Below are positions 1 to 8,475 of a stretch of DNA of 47,050 nucleotides, piece after piece. A program made the position numbers and the translations under genes. Numbering within the stretch: position 1 is the stretch's first letter; every line of letters starts with the position of its first letter. Source of the DNA: Prevotella sp. (lineage in GTDB: Bacteria; Bacteroidota; Bacteroidia; Bacteroidales; Bacteroidaceae); NCBI GenBank assembly GCA_017430675.1, contig JAFRMM010000088.1, forward strand, positions 1 through 47,050, read 5' to 3'. The notes beneath the pieces are model-generated. The model did not search any database. It was not told where the DNA came from and saw only the letters and a list, made by a program, of their open reading frames with translations.

Positions 1-194
1 GGTACACACTTTTTCCGAACCAGCAAAACTTTTGGACGGAAAATTTCAATAAAAAACCTTTTTTAAGAACTGTCTTGACCAATGTCAAGGGAAATACACC
101 CATACACCTTATTATATATTACGCGAGATAAGGCACAAGTACTGGGTTTTCCGTTAATTTCTCATAAATACTTTGTATTTCGGACAAATTGCCG

Positions 195-203
195 TAACTT
201 TGC
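195..203 (+). promoter_or_regulatory. Bacteroidetes -7 box for the tsaB operon
   Basis: TAACTTTGC matches the TAnnTTTG(C) -7 consensus of the primary sigma factor of Bacteroidetes. A TTTG at 172-175 sits 19 bases upstream and fits the -33 element. The ATG of tsaB follows at 230, leaving a leader of about 20 bases. The rest of 1-194 is AT-rich; I see only a small CTTGAC/GTCAAG dyad near 75-90 and no gene. Confidence 0.75.
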
Positions 204-229
204 ACACCATTAGAAAGTAAAAGTATTCC

Positions 230-919
230 ATGCCGACGATATTACACATAGAAACCAGTACCGAAGTGTGCTCGGTGGCCGTCTCGGAAGACTCGCACGT
301 GATTTTCCATCAGGAAGACCACAGCGGCAGGAATCATGCGGAGCAACTGGGGTCGATGGTTGACGAAGCCCTCTCGTTCACCGACAGCCACGCTATTCCC
401 TTTGATGCAGTGGCAGTGAGTTGCGGTCCAGGTTCCTACACGGGACTGCGCATCGGCGTATCAATGGCAAAGGGAGTCTGTTACGGCCAGAACCTGAGAC
501 TGATTGCCGTACCGACACTGGAACTGCTCTGCGTGCCTGTGCTCCTTCGGGAGATTCCCGAGGATGACGCGCTGCTCTGTCCGATGCTTGACGCCCGACG
601 GATGGAGGTTTATGCCGGTATCTATACCCGTGCGCTGAAACCTGTGAGGGAGATTAGGGCCGACATCGTGGATACCAACACCTACAAAGAATATCTCGAC
701 AGACACCCCGTCTATTTCTTCGGTAACGGCGCGAAGAAGTGCATGGAGGCCATCAGCCACCCGAACGCCCATCTGTTAGAAGGCATCGAACCATTGGCCA
801 AATGGATGCAGCCGCTGGCTGAGAGGCGGTTCCTCAACGAACAGTTCGAAGATGTGGCCTATTTTGTGCCCTATTACCTGAAGGACTTCGTGGCCAAAAT
901 GCCCAAGAAACTACTATAG
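230..919 (+). CDS. tsaB: tRNA threonylcarbamoyladenosine biosynthesis protein TsaB
   Basis: Cytoplasmic partner of TsaD and TsaE in making N6-threonylcarbamoyladenosine (t6A37) on ANN-decoding tRNAs. The 229-residue length is normal. The N-terminus has the ASKHA-fold start (HIETSTEVCSVAV, residues 6-18), followed by the family signature GPGSYTGLRIG at about 66-76. TsaB is a catalytically inactive paralogue of TsaD that acts as a scaffold. It is the first gene of a seven-gene co-directional run and has its own promoter. The start was chosen because the ATG lies just behind the -7 box and gives the standard N-terminus. Confidence 0.95.
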   Translation: MPTILHIETSTEVCSVAVSEDSHVIFHQEDHSGRNHAEQLGSMVDEALSFTDSHAIPFDAVAVSCGPGSYTGLRIGVSMAKGVCYGQNLRLIAVPTLELLCVPVLLREIPEDDALLCPMLDARRMEVYAGIYTRALKPVREIRADIVDTNTYKEYLDRHPVYFFGNGAKKCMEAISHPNAHLLEGIEPLAKWMQPLAERRFLNEQFEDVAYFVPYYLKDFVAKMPKKLL

Positions 920-941
920 AAATGAAAAGTAAATTGAATAT

Positions 942-1538
942 ATGGATATCAAAGGATTAGACTACAACACACAGCGCGAGAAACTTGTGATGCCAGAATA
1001 CGGTCGCGAGATTCAGAAGATGGTAGATCACGCCGTCAGTCTCACCAGTAAGGCTGAACGCCAGAAGTGTGCACAAGCCATCGTCAGGATGATGGAGACC
1101 AAAGTACCCCAACTCAGGGAGAATGCCGACTACCGTCAGACGCTCTGGGATCATCTATACCTGATGAGTCACAAGGAGTTGGACATCGACTGGCCCTTCG
1201 ACGTGACGGCAGCCGAAAATCTCCACGACAAGCCGCAGCCTATCCCACTGCCCAAGGATCATATCAGGCTCCGCCACTACGGGAAACTGATAGAAGAATT
1301 GTTTGAGAAACTCAAGACCATGCCAGCCGGTGAGGAGCGCGACATGCTGACCTACTATACGGCCAATCAGATGAAGCGTGACCTGACAACCTGGGGACAT
1401 GGTTCGATGGATGACGAGAAAGTGGCCAATGATCTGGCCTACTACACTGACGGTGTGATACAACTGGACCTGAACACTTTCAAGTTCGAGAAATTCACGG
1501 CAACCGAGGAGAGCAAGAAATCCAAGAAAAAGAAATAA
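942..1538 (+). CDS. DUF4290 domain-containing protein
   Basis: A 198-residue soluble protein that I recognise as the DUF4290 family, restricted to Bacteroidetes and of unknown function. The start (MDIKGLDYNTQREKL) and the conserved segments (MPEYGREIQKMVDHA near 17-31; HLYLMSHKELDIDWPF near 71-86) are family-like. The C-terminus is a basic Lys/Ser tail. It lies 22 bases after tsaB and 6 bases before murA, so it is co-transcribed. The constant linkage to murA suggests an envelope or translation-linked role, but no function can be assigned. Confidence 0.85.
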   Translation: MDIKGLDYNTQREKLVMPEYGREIQKMVDHAVSLTSKAERQKCAQAIVRMMETKVPQLRENADYRQTLWDHLYLMSHKELDIDWPFDVTAAENLHDKPQPIPLPKDHIRLRHYGKLIEELFEKLKTMPAGEERDMLTYYTANQMKRDLTTWGHGSMDDEKVANDLAYYTDGVIQLDLNTFKFEKFTATEESKKSKKKK

Positions 1539-1544
1539 GGAGCG

Positions 1545-2849
1545 ATGGCATCATTCATCATCGAAGGCGGTCATTTGTTACAGGGAACGATTACGCCACA
1601 GGGCGCGAAGAACGAAGCCCTGGAGATCATCTGTGCGACTCTGCTGACAGAGGATGAAGTAACTATCCGCAATATCCCAGACATCCGCGACGTCAACAAC
1701 CTGATTCAACTGTTGCAGGATATCGGTGTGAAGGTCAGGAGGCTGTCAGCCAATGATTATGTCTTTCAGGCTGATGAACTGAACCTTAACTACCTGCAGA
1801 GTGACGAGTTTGTCCAAAGTTGTGCCGAACTCCGCGGGAGTGTACTGATGATCGGTCCGTTGTTGGCCCGTATGGGCAAGGCCGTGATCACCAAGCCTGG
1901 CGGCGACAAGATCGGCCGTCGCAGACTCGACACCCATTTTCTCGGCTTCGAGAAATTAGGAGCGAGGTTCAACCGCATTGAAGGGCGTGACGTATATGAG
2001 ATCACTGCCAAACAATTGAAGGGCACCTATATGCTGCTCGACGAAGCCTCTGTGACGGGAACGGCCAATATCATCATGGCAGCCGTCATCGCCAAGGGCA
2101 CGACAACCATCTACAACGCCGCCTGTGAGCCCTATATCCAGCAACTCTGCCGGATGCTGAACCAGATGGGAGCCCTCATCAGCGGTCTCGGTTCCAACCT
2201 GCTGACCATCGAAGGGGTGAAACAACTGCATGGCACGGAGCATCAGATCCTGCCAGACATGATCGAGGTAGGTTCCTTTATCGGTATGGCAGCGATGTGC
2301 GGTGACGGTGTCCGTATCAAGAACGTGGCCCTGGAGCACCTTGGCATTATCCCAGATGCTTTCCGCAGACTCGGTGTGAAAATCAAGACTGAGGGCGATG
2401 ACCTGTTTATCCCCCGGCAGAAACACTACGAGATACAGTCATTTATCGACGGCACGATCATGACACTGTCCGATGCCCCCTGGCCTGGACTGACACCCGA
2501 CCTCCTGTCGGTGCTGATCGTCGTAGCCACTCAGGCGCGAGGCAGTGTGCTCTTCCATCAGAAGATGTTCGAAAGCCGTCTGTTCTTCGTCGATAAACTT
2601 ATCGACATGGGTGCCCAGATCATCCTCTGCGATCCGCACCGTGCCGTCGTGGTAGGACACGACCGTAAGATCACGCTCCGTGGTGGCCGCATGTCGAGTC
2701 CGGATATCCGTGCAGGTATCGCCCTGCTGATAGCAGCCATGAGTGCCAACGGTACGAGCCGCATAGAGAACATCGAACAGATAGACCGCGGCTACGAGCG
2801 TATCGAGGCACGTCTGAACGCCTTAGGTGCGAAGATTACCAGAAGATGA
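1545..2849 (+). CDS. murA: UDP-N-acetylglucosamine 1-carboxyvinyltransferase MurA (Asp variant at the catalytic Cys position)
   Basis: First committed step of peptidoglycan synthesis: transfer of enolpyruvate from PEP to UDP-GlcNAc in the cytoplasm. The full-length 434-residue protein has the EPT-fold signatures GAKNEALE (20-27), the KPGGDKIGRRRLD loop (118-130) and a C-terminal SSPDIRAG segment. The residue equivalent to the fosfomycin-target Cys115 of E. coli is Asp121 (codon 1905-1907). Asp at this site is known in mycobacterial and chlamydial MurA, where the enzyme is active but not alkylated by fosfomycin. The stop overlaps the rimM start (ATGA), which implies translational coupling. Confidence 0.96.
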   Translation: MASFIIEGGHLLQGTITPQGAKNEALEIICATLLTEDEVTIRNIPDIRDVNNLIQLLQDIGVKVRRLSANDYVFQADELNLNYLQSDEFVQSCAELRGSVLMIGPLLARMGKAVITKPGGDKIGRRRLDTHFLGFEKLGARFNRIEGRDVYEITAKQLKGTYMLLDEASVTGTANIIMAAVIAKGTTTIYNAACEPYIQQLCRMLNQMGALISGLGSNLLTIEGVKQLHGTEHQILPDMIEVGSFIGMAAMCGDGVRIKNVALEHLGIIPDAFRRLGVKIKTEGDDLFIPRQKHYEIQSFIDGTIMTLSDAPWPGLTPDLLSVLIVVATQARGSVLFHQKMFESRLFFVDKLIDMGAQIILCDPHRAVVVGHDRKITLRGGRMSSPDIRAGIALLIAAMSANGTSRIENIEQIDRGYERIEARLNALGAKITRR

Positions 2850-3355
2850 TCAGGAAAGAAGAGGTATATAGGATCGGCCGTCTGGGCAAGGCACACGGTA
2901 TCAAGGGGGAAGTATCCTTTCTCTTCGACGATGATGTGTTCGATCGTGTGGATGCCGACTATCTCGTCCTTGACATCGACGGCATCCTCGTGCCGTTCTT
3001 CATCGAGGAATACCGTTTCAAGAGCGATGCCAACGCCCTGGTGAAGTTTGACGGTATTGACACGATGGAACGTGCGAGAGAACTGACGGGCTGCGATGTC
3101 TATTTCCCCCGTGAACTCTCTGACGAGGACAGCGAGCACGTCTCCTGGGCAGAGATTATCGGTTATGAACTGGTTGATGCGGAAACGGGCACCACGATAG
3201 GCACCATTGCCTCGGTGGATGATACGACCATCAACACCCTCTTCGAACTGGAGGACGGCCGTCTGATCCCAGCCTCGGAAGAACTGATACAGAATATAGA
3301 CACGAAGAAACATCAAATAAGAACCAAATTGCCTGAGGGCATCTTAGAGTTATGA
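2846..3355 (+). CDS. rimM: Ribosome maturation factor RimM
   Basis: Binds ribosomal protein uS19 and assists late 30S subunit assembly (16S head domain). The 169-residue length is typical. The N-terminal RimM domain carries YRIGRLGKAHGIKGEV (8-23), and a PRC-barrel domain begins near 95 (WAEIIGYELVDAETG). It overlaps murA by 4 bases on the left and dxr by 4 bases on the right, so translation is coupled across all three genes. In many bacteria rimM sits beside trmD and rpsP; here it is placed between cell-wall and isoprenoid genes. Confidence 0.94.
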   Translation: MIRKEEVYRIGRLGKAHGIKGEVSFLFDDDVFDRVDADYLVLDIDGILVPFFIEEYRFKSDANALVKFDGIDTMERARELTGCDVYFPRELSDEDSEHVSWAEIIGYELVDAETGTTIGTIASVDDTTINTLFELEDGRLIPASEELIQNIDTKKHQIRTKLPEGILEL

Positions 3356-4512
3356 AGAAACAAATAGCCATCCTCGGTTCTACGGGGTCGATAGGAACAC
3401 AGGCTCTCGAAGTGATCGAGGAGCATTCCGACATGTATGAGGTCTATTGCCTGACAGCCAATAACAAGGTGGAACTGCTGGCAGAGCAGGCCCATAAGTT
3501 CAAGCCCGCCGCCATCGTGATAGCCAACGAGGCCCGTTATGACGAGTTGAAGTCGCTGATGAGCGACATGCCCGACGTGAAGGTCTATGCTGGTGCCCAG
3601 GCCCTCGATGAGATCGTGGAGGCTGGTCCTATCAACATGGTGCTTACGGCGATGGTAGGCTTCGCTGGTCTGAACCCCACCATCCACGCCATCAAGGCTG
3701 GCAAGGCCATCTGTCTGGCGAATAAGGAGACACTCGTAGTAGCCGGAGAACTGATCCTCCAACTGGCCCAGCAGTACCACACGCCGATCCTGCCCGTGGA
3801 TAGCGAGCATTCCGCCATCTTCCAGAGTCTGGTGGGCGAAGACCAGAACCCGATAGAAAAGATACTACTGACAGCCTCTGGCGGCCCCTTCCGTCTGAAG
3901 ACGATGGAAGAGATCGCCCATGTCACCAAGGCCGATGCCCTGCGCCATCCCACCTGGGACATGGGTGCGAAGATCACCATCGACTCTGCCTCGATGATGA
4001 ACAAGGGCTTCGAGGTGATTGAGGCGAAGTGGCTCTTCGGTGTCGATGCCAAACAGATACAGGTGCTCGTCCACCCGCAGTCGATCGTTCACAGTGCCGT
4101 ACAGTTCCAGGACGGCTCGGTGAAGGCCCAACTCGGCGTGCCCGATATGCGTCTGCCCATCCAGTATGCGTTCTCGTTTCCCCAGCGTCTGCACCTGAGC
4201 GGTGAACGTCTGGATCTCTTCAAGGCCCAGCATCTGGAGTTCTTCGAGCCCGACCTGAAGAAGTTCCGTTGTCTGGCGCTCGCCTTCGAGGCCATCGACA
4301 AGGGCGGCAACATGCCTTGTATCGTCAATGCCGCCAATGAGATTGTGAACCGCGGTTTCCTCGAGGACAAGTGTGGTTTCCTGCAGATGGGCGACATCAT
4401 CGCTGAGACCATGCAGCGTGCCACCTTCGACAAGAATCCCAGTTACAAGACCTATATCGCCACCGATGCCGAGGCCCGTCGCATCGCCACGGAACTGATG
4501 AACAAGAAATAA
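3352..4512 (+). CDS. dxr: 1-deoxy-D-xylulose 5-phosphate reductoisomerase
   Basis: Second step of the MEP isoprenoid pathway: NADPH-dependent rearrangement and reduction of DXP to MEP. The 386 residues include the nucleotide-binding start IAILGSTGSIGTQAL (5-19), the LANKETLV motif (about 122-129), the metal-binding VDSEHSA segment (about 149-155) and SASMMNKG (about 212-219), all characteristic of DXR. The length is normal. The start overlaps the rimM stop (ATGA). It supplies undecaprenyl precursors for the wall pathway that neighbouring MurA feeds. Confidence 0.96.
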   Translation: MKKQIAILGSTGSIGTQALEVIEEHSDMYEVYCLTANNKVELLAEQAHKFKPAAIVIANEARYDELKSLMSDMPDVKVYAGAQALDEIVEAGPINMVLTAMVGFAGLNPTIHAIKAGKAICLANKETLVVAGELILQLAQQYHTPILPVDSEHSAIFQSLVGEDQNPIEKILLTASGGPFRLKTMEEIAHVTKADALRHPTWDMGAKITIDSASMMNKGFEVIEAKWLFGVDAKQIQVLVHPQSIVHSAVQFQDGSVKAQLGVPDMRLPIQYAFSFPQRLHLSGERLDLFKAQHLEFFEPDLKKFRCLALAFEAIDKGGNMPCIVNAANEIVNRGFLEDKCGFLQMGDIIAETMQRATFDKNPSYKTYIATDAEARRIATELMNKK

Positions 4513-4518
4513 ACAAAA

Positions 4519-4579
4519 ACTACGAATTACACGAATTATCATGCACAGCAAAATTAGTATAATTAGTGAAATTCGTAGT
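4519..4579. repeat. Imperfect inverted repeat in the dxr-rseP gap
   Basis: Arms at 4519-4539 and 4559-4579 are reverse complements at 19 of 21 positions (ACTACGAATT pairs perfectly with AATTCGTAGT), around a 19-base AT-rich loop. It fills most of the 87-base gap between dxr and rseP. The left arm contains a short direct repeat, ACGAATTAC/ACGAATTAT. There is no T-tract behind it, so it is not a typical terminator. It could be a REP-like dispersed repeat or an mRNA processing structure. Confidence 0.75.
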
Positions 4580-4599
4580 AGAAAGAAAAATATAGTATA

Positions 4600-5985
4600 A
4601 TGGATATATTTCTGATAAGACTGTTACAATTCATGCTGGCCATCGGCCTGCTGGTGCTGCTCCACGAGGGCGGTCACTTCTTCTTCGCCAAACTCTTTGG
4701 CGTACGTGTCGATAAGTTCTATCTCTTCTTCGACCCCAGCATCTGGAAATGGGACGGCAGTATCTTCAAGTGGAAGCCGAAAAACAGCGACACGCAGTAT
4801 GGTGTGGGCTGGCTCCCTCTGGGCGGCTATTGTAAGATTGCCGGTATGATCGACGAGAGTCTCGACGTAGAGCAGATGAAACAGCCTGAACAGCCTTGGG
4901 AGTTCCGTGCGAAGCCCGCCTGGCAGCGTCTGTTGATCATGATCGGCGGCGTGCTCGTCAACTTCCTGCTGGCCCTGTTTATCTACTCGATGATCCTGTT
5001 CTACTGGGGCGACACCTATATCCCTGTGAAGGACATGACCTACGGCATGAAGTTCAATAGCGAGGCCAAGGCGTTAGGCTTCCAGGACGGAGATATCCTC
5101 ATCGGCACTGACAAGGGCGAGTTCAAGGAGTTCTCTGCCGACCTCTACCGTGACCTCTCCGAGGCCACGCGCGTCGATCTGATCCGCGACGGCAAGCAGA
5201 TGAGTCTGACGCTGCCTGGCGACCTGAATCTCTTAGGCATGCTGAAGGCCGAGCCCTCGTTTGTCCGTCCGCTGATCCCAGCAGAGGTAGATAGCGTGAT
5301 GGCCGACTCCCCAGCCGCTGCCATCGGCCTTCAGAAAGGCGACAAGATTGTTGCCATCAACGACAAGCCCGTTGATAGTTACAACGAGTTCGTTGACCAA
5401 CTCGGCATCCTCGAGGACATGATGACAGCCGCCAAGACACCTTCCGACAGTCTGAAGATCCGCACGGCCACCATCGTCTATCAGCGTGGCGAGGCCAACG
5501 ACACTGCCAGTGTCACGCTCACGCCAGAACTCAAACTCGGCTTCTTCGTGAAGACCGTGGCAGGTATATATGAGCCCTACACCCGTGAGTACGGCTTCTT
5601 CGAGAGCATCCCCGCTGGCATCAAGTACGGCTGGAACGTGCTGGCTGGCTATGTGGGCGACATGAAATACGTGTTCACCGCCGATGGTGCGAAGTCGTTA
5701 GGCGGTTTCGGAGCCATCGGCAGCCTGTTCCCCCCGATGTGGGACTGGTATCTCTTCTGGAAGATGACGGCCTTCCTGTCAATCATCCTCGCCTTCATGA
5801 ACATCCTGCCCATCCCTGCCCTCGACGGCGGCCATGTGCTGTTCCTGATCTACGAGATGATCACGCGCCGCAAGCCCTCAGAGACCTTCATGATCCGCGC
5901 CGAGTATGTCGGCTTCGGCATCCTGATCCTGCTGATGGTCGTGGCAAACCTCAACGATATCCTGCGCTGGCTGGGCTACATGTAA
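4600..5985 (+). CDS. rseP: RseP-type site-2 protease (M50 family)
   Basis: Inner-membrane zinc metalloprotease that cleaves transmembrane segments such as those of anti-sigma factors. The active site HEGGH (22-26, HExxH form) lies in the first membrane helix. The second zinc-ligand motif ALDGGH is near residue 407 in the penultimate helix. Two PDZ-like segments lie between them (near 155-170 and 225-260, with SPAAAIGLQKGD). The 461-residue length agrees with Bacteroidetes RseP. It is the usual neighbour of dxr in this phylum. Two ECF sigma operons elsewhere in the window are possible but unproven downstream partners. Confidence 0.94.
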   Translation: MDIFLIRLLQFMLAIGLLVLLHEGGHFFFAKLFGVRVDKFYLFFDPSIWKWDGSIFKWKPKNSDTQYGVGWLPLGGYCKIAGMIDESLDVEQMKQPEQPWEFRAKPAWQRLLIMIGGVLVNFLLALFIYSMILFYWGDTYIPVKDMTYGMKFNSEAKALGFQDGDILIGTDKGEFKEFSADLYRDLSEATRVDLIRDGKQMSLTLPGDLNLLGMLKAEPSFVRPLIPAEVDSVMADSPAAAIGLQKGDKIVAINDKPVDSYNEFVDQLGILEDMMTAAKTPSDSLKIRTATIVYQRGEANDTASVTLTPELKLGFFVKTVAGIYEPYTREYGFFESIPAGIKYGWNVLAGYVGDMKYVFTADGAKSLGGFGAIGSLFPPMWDWYLFWKMTAFLSIILAFMNILPIPALDGGHVLFLIYEMITRRKPSETFMIRAEYVGFGILILLMVVANLNDILRWLGYM

Positions 5986-5988
5986 GTT

Positions 5989-6897
5989 ATGTTTGTAGTG
6001 ATGATGACACTGTTTGCCCTCCTCGTAGTAGGCTACGTGGCGGGCAAATATGGTTATTTGGGTGGCGACTTCGACAGACAGTTGTCGAAGTTGGTCATCA
6101 ACATCACCTGTCCTGCGCTGATCCTCTCCTCGGCGATGAACGGCGAACTGCCTGACCGTCAATATATCCTGCCGTTGCTGGGTATCAGCGTCGTCACCTA
6201 CGTCCTGCTGACGGGCGTGGCTCTCTGGCTGCCCCGCTACCTGACACGGAGGCAAGAGGAAGAGGGCACCGTGGGTTTCGCCATCATGTTCGGCAACGTG
6301 GGTTTCATGGGCTATCCCGTCGTGGCTTCGCTCTTCGGCCATCAGGCCGTGTTCTACGCTGCCGTGCTGAACGTCATCAACACCTTCGCCGTATTCACCG
6401 TCGGCTCGATCCTCATCACGGGAAAGAGTGAGGTGGAGGGTGCGCACTTCCAGAAGAAGGTGCTCTACTCCACCCCGATGCTGGCGGCCTACCTGACGAT
6501 GGCGATCGTGGCGCTCCGTATTGACAATATCCCTGAGGTGATCAGTCAGCCACTGACGATGCTGGGTGATATCACCGTCCCTGCCGCCCTGCTCATCATC
6601 GGCTCGTCGATGTCGCAACTCTCCCCACGCGCATTGCTTGGCAACCGCACCGTCTATATCGCCACCGTCATGCGTCTAGTGGTCGTACCCTTGGCCTTGT
6701 ATTTCCTGTTCCAGGCCGTCGGCTTCTCCGAGATGGTGAACCATATCAACACCGTCGTCATCGCCATGCCCGTCGCCACCTACGGCACCATCCTCTGTCT
6801 GCGTCATGGCAAAGACCCCACGCTGATGACGGAGGTCACCTTCATCACCACCCTCTTCTCGATGGTGACCATCCCCCTGCTCGTGCTACTTTTCTAA
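5989..6897 (+). CDS. AEC-family (auxin efflux carrier-like) membrane transporter
   Basis: A 302-residue polytopic inner-membrane protein of the bile/arsenite/riboflavin transporter superfamily, AEC family. It is hydrophobic throughout, with about ten predicted helices. Family-like features are the first-helix GYVAGKYGYLG and ITCPALILSS (about 38-47), a central hydrophilic loop with GKSEVEGAHFQKK, and a repeat-related second half. The substrate (often organic acids) cannot be told. It starts 3 bases after rseP, so it is probably the last gene of the operon. Its 3' end overlaps the convergent comEC gene by 53 bases. Confidence 0.85.
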   Translation: MFVVMMTLFALLVVGYVAGKYGYLGGDFDRQLSKLVINITCPALILSSAMNGELPDRQYILPLLGISVVTYVLLTGVALWLPRYLTRRQEEEGTVGFAIMFGNVGFMGYPVVASLFGHQAVFYAAVLNVINTFAVFTVGSILITGKSEVEGAHFQKKVLYSTPMLAAYLTMAIVALRIDNIPEVISQPLTMLGDITVPAALLIIGSSMSQLSPRALLGNRTVYIATVMRLVVVPLALYFLFQAVGFSEMVNHINTVVIAMPVATYGTILCLRHGKDPTLMTEVTFITTLFSMVTIPLLVLLF

Positions 6898-8338
6898 TCA
6901 GCAGATAACAGGCGAGGATCACGACATAGGTCATCACCGTCTGAAGAAGCGTTGGGTGCAGGCTGATGCTGGCACCCGGGAGGGCGGCGATCATGGCGAG
7001 AATCGTATTCAGCAGCCCCACCACAAATAATAATAGGTACGCGAGGGAAGGGAAAAGGAGAGCCACCAGTGCGAGCCAGAGGATGACGGTGGCAGCAGGT
7101 ACGACGATCAGATTCGTCAGCAGGAAATATACAGAAAAACGTCCAAAATAATAGGCGATCAGTGGCGCCACACCTATCTGAGCCGCGCAGGAGACGACCA
7201 CCAACGACCACAGCCACCTCACCAGTGGATGCTCCAGCAGGTAGCCCTGAGGGAACAGCATGTCAGACGGCGGCACGAACAGCAGGATGGAAGCCACCGC
7301 CATGAACGACATCTGAAAGCCCACATCGAACAGCGACAATGGATTCACCAACAGAAGGATCATGGCCGCAAAGGCCAGCGTGTTCATAGACATCTTCTCA
7401 CGATGCCCCAGCGAGAGCAGGGCGTAGGTCGTCAGCATGACGGCAGAGCGCACCACACTGACAGACAAGCCCACGAGAAAGACAAACGTCCAAATGGCGA
7501 GGATCTGGACGACCTGCGAGACCGTCCGCCATCGTCTGCTGACGATCAACCATGACAGCAACATATAGATGATGCCCAGATGCAAGCCGCTCAGTGCCAG
7601 CACATGCGAGGCGCCCGTCACGCTATAGACCTCCTTCAGATCCTTCGTCAAGGCCGTCTTGTCACCCAAGGCCATGGCCGCCACTACGGCATACTGCCCA
7701 CCCTCCAATCCCTGCTCGGAGAACCGCTGGAGCAGCCGACTGCGCTGATGAAGAAAGAAAAGCCTCGTCCGTTCCAGATACGAGAGGTTCGACAGCGACA
7801 CCTGAGCCTTCCGCCATTTCCAAGAAGATACGAAAGTCGTACCCGTAAACCCGTGGATCTCCAGATAGCGGCGATAGTCGAACGACCCGTGTCGCCAGTC
7901 ACTGTTCTCCCTGATCCGCGACTGGATCTTCAGTCCGTCGCCGATGCGCAAGGCCCTGCTCCGCTCATCCTTATAGAGGTAGCACTTCAACTTCCTGTGA
8001 TTACCTGTCAGCAGGATATCCACGGCCATCGTCTTGGGCTTTTCCACAGGCTCACTCAGCACCACCGCCTCGTAACAGACCTCGCCCTCAGGCCACGTCA
8101 CGCTCTGAGACACCCTCTGCCTCTGAATCAACAGGGCTCCCAGCACCAGGAAGCACACACAGAGGGCCAGCGACTGCCAGAGCCTGAACTGCCACAGCAA
8201 CAAAGTCACCACCACCATGCCCATGAACACCGCCAGCATCGGCACCTGTACAGACACATACTCACCCACCACAATACCCGCCATCAGAAAGGTGACAAGC
8301 CTCAGCAAAGGTACTTTTTCAGCCAGTTCGTTTTCCAT
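6845..8338 (-). CDS. comEC: ComEC/Rec2-type competence membrane protein
   Basis: About 497 residues, polytopic. Family members form the inner-membrane channel for single-stranded DNA in natural transformation. The N-terminal DUF4131-like part has three helices and is followed by the competence domain, with the diagnostic HVLALSGLHLG motif. The C-terminal metallo-beta-lactamase domain found in many ComEC proteins is absent; the protein ends just after the last helices. I chose ATG at 8338 (MENELAEKV) because an upstream in-frame extension would cross the promoter's -7 box. It is convergent with, and overlaps by 53 bases, the AEC gene. Confidence 0.88.
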   Translation of the reverse strand: MENELAEKVPLLRLVTFLMAGIVVGEYVSVQVPMLAVFMGMVVVTLLLWQFRLWQSLALCVCFLVLGALLIQRQRVSQSVTWPEGEVCYEAVVLSEPVEKPKTMAVDILLTGNHRKLKCYLYKDERSRALRIGDGLKIQSRIRENSDWRHGSFDYRRYLEIHGFTGTTFVSSWKWRKAQVSLSNLSYLERTRLFFLHQRSRLLQRFSEQGLEGGQYAVVAAMALGDKTALTKDLKEVYSVTGASHVLALSGLHLGIIYMLLSWLIVSRRWRTVSQVVQILAIWTFVFLVGLSVSVVRSAVMLTTYALLSLGHREKMSMNTLAFAAMILLLVNPLSLFDVGFQMSFMAVASILLFVPPSDMLFPQGYLLEHPLVRWLWSLVVVSCAAQIGVAPLIAYYFGRFSVYFLLTNLIVVPAATVILWLALVALLFPSLAYLLLFVVGLLNTILAMIAALPGASISLHPTLLQTVMTYVVILACYLLIRKVARAGGWSPSRRGW

Positions 8339-8356
8339 ACCATTCGATTTAACGCA

Positions 8357-8365
8357 GCAAAGATA
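8357..8365 (-). promoter_or_regulatory. -7 box for comEC
   Basis: On the minus strand TATCTTTGC matches TAnnTTTGC, 18 bases upstream of the chosen comEC ATG at 8338. It also shows that the longer reading frame starting at 8476 on the minus strand cannot be the translated form. Confidence 0.65.
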
Positions 8366-8428
8366 CACATTTTCCGCAGATTTCCGCCGCTTTCCAGATA
8401 ATTTTTTCAAATTTCGTGTAGTTTTTCG

Positions 8429-8436
8429 TAACTTTG
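8429..8436 (+). promoter_or_regulatory. -7 box for the first ECF sigma operon
   Basis: TAACTTTG matches the Bacteroidetes -7 consensus. Transcription should start near 8443, so the ATG at 8476 rather than the in-frame TTG at 8434 is the likely translation start. It is divergent from the comEC promoter, about 70 bases away. Confidence 0.6.
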
Positions 8437-8475
8437 TCGCGTCTAATGGGCGTAAGATCCAAAAACAGAACGACA

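Noticed and set aside
75..90. CTTGAC/GTCAAG dyad upstream of tsaB
   Set aside because: Only six paired bases; too short to call an operator, and far from the -7 box.
461..772. Antisense ORF across tsaB, and many similar long antisense or out-of-frame ORFs throughout
   Set aside because: They overlap recognised genes on the other strand or frame, lack family motifs, and arise from GC-rich codon bias.
5739..6155. Out-of-frame ORF spanning the rseP-AEC junction
   Set aside because: Its sequence is Arg/Pro/His-rich, typical of a frame-shifted read of GC-rich genes, and both underlying genes are intact.
7580..8401. 273-codon plus-strand ORF opposite comEC
   Set aside because: Gln/His/Arg-rich low-complexity product with no motif; the comEC frame on the other strand has clear family signatures.
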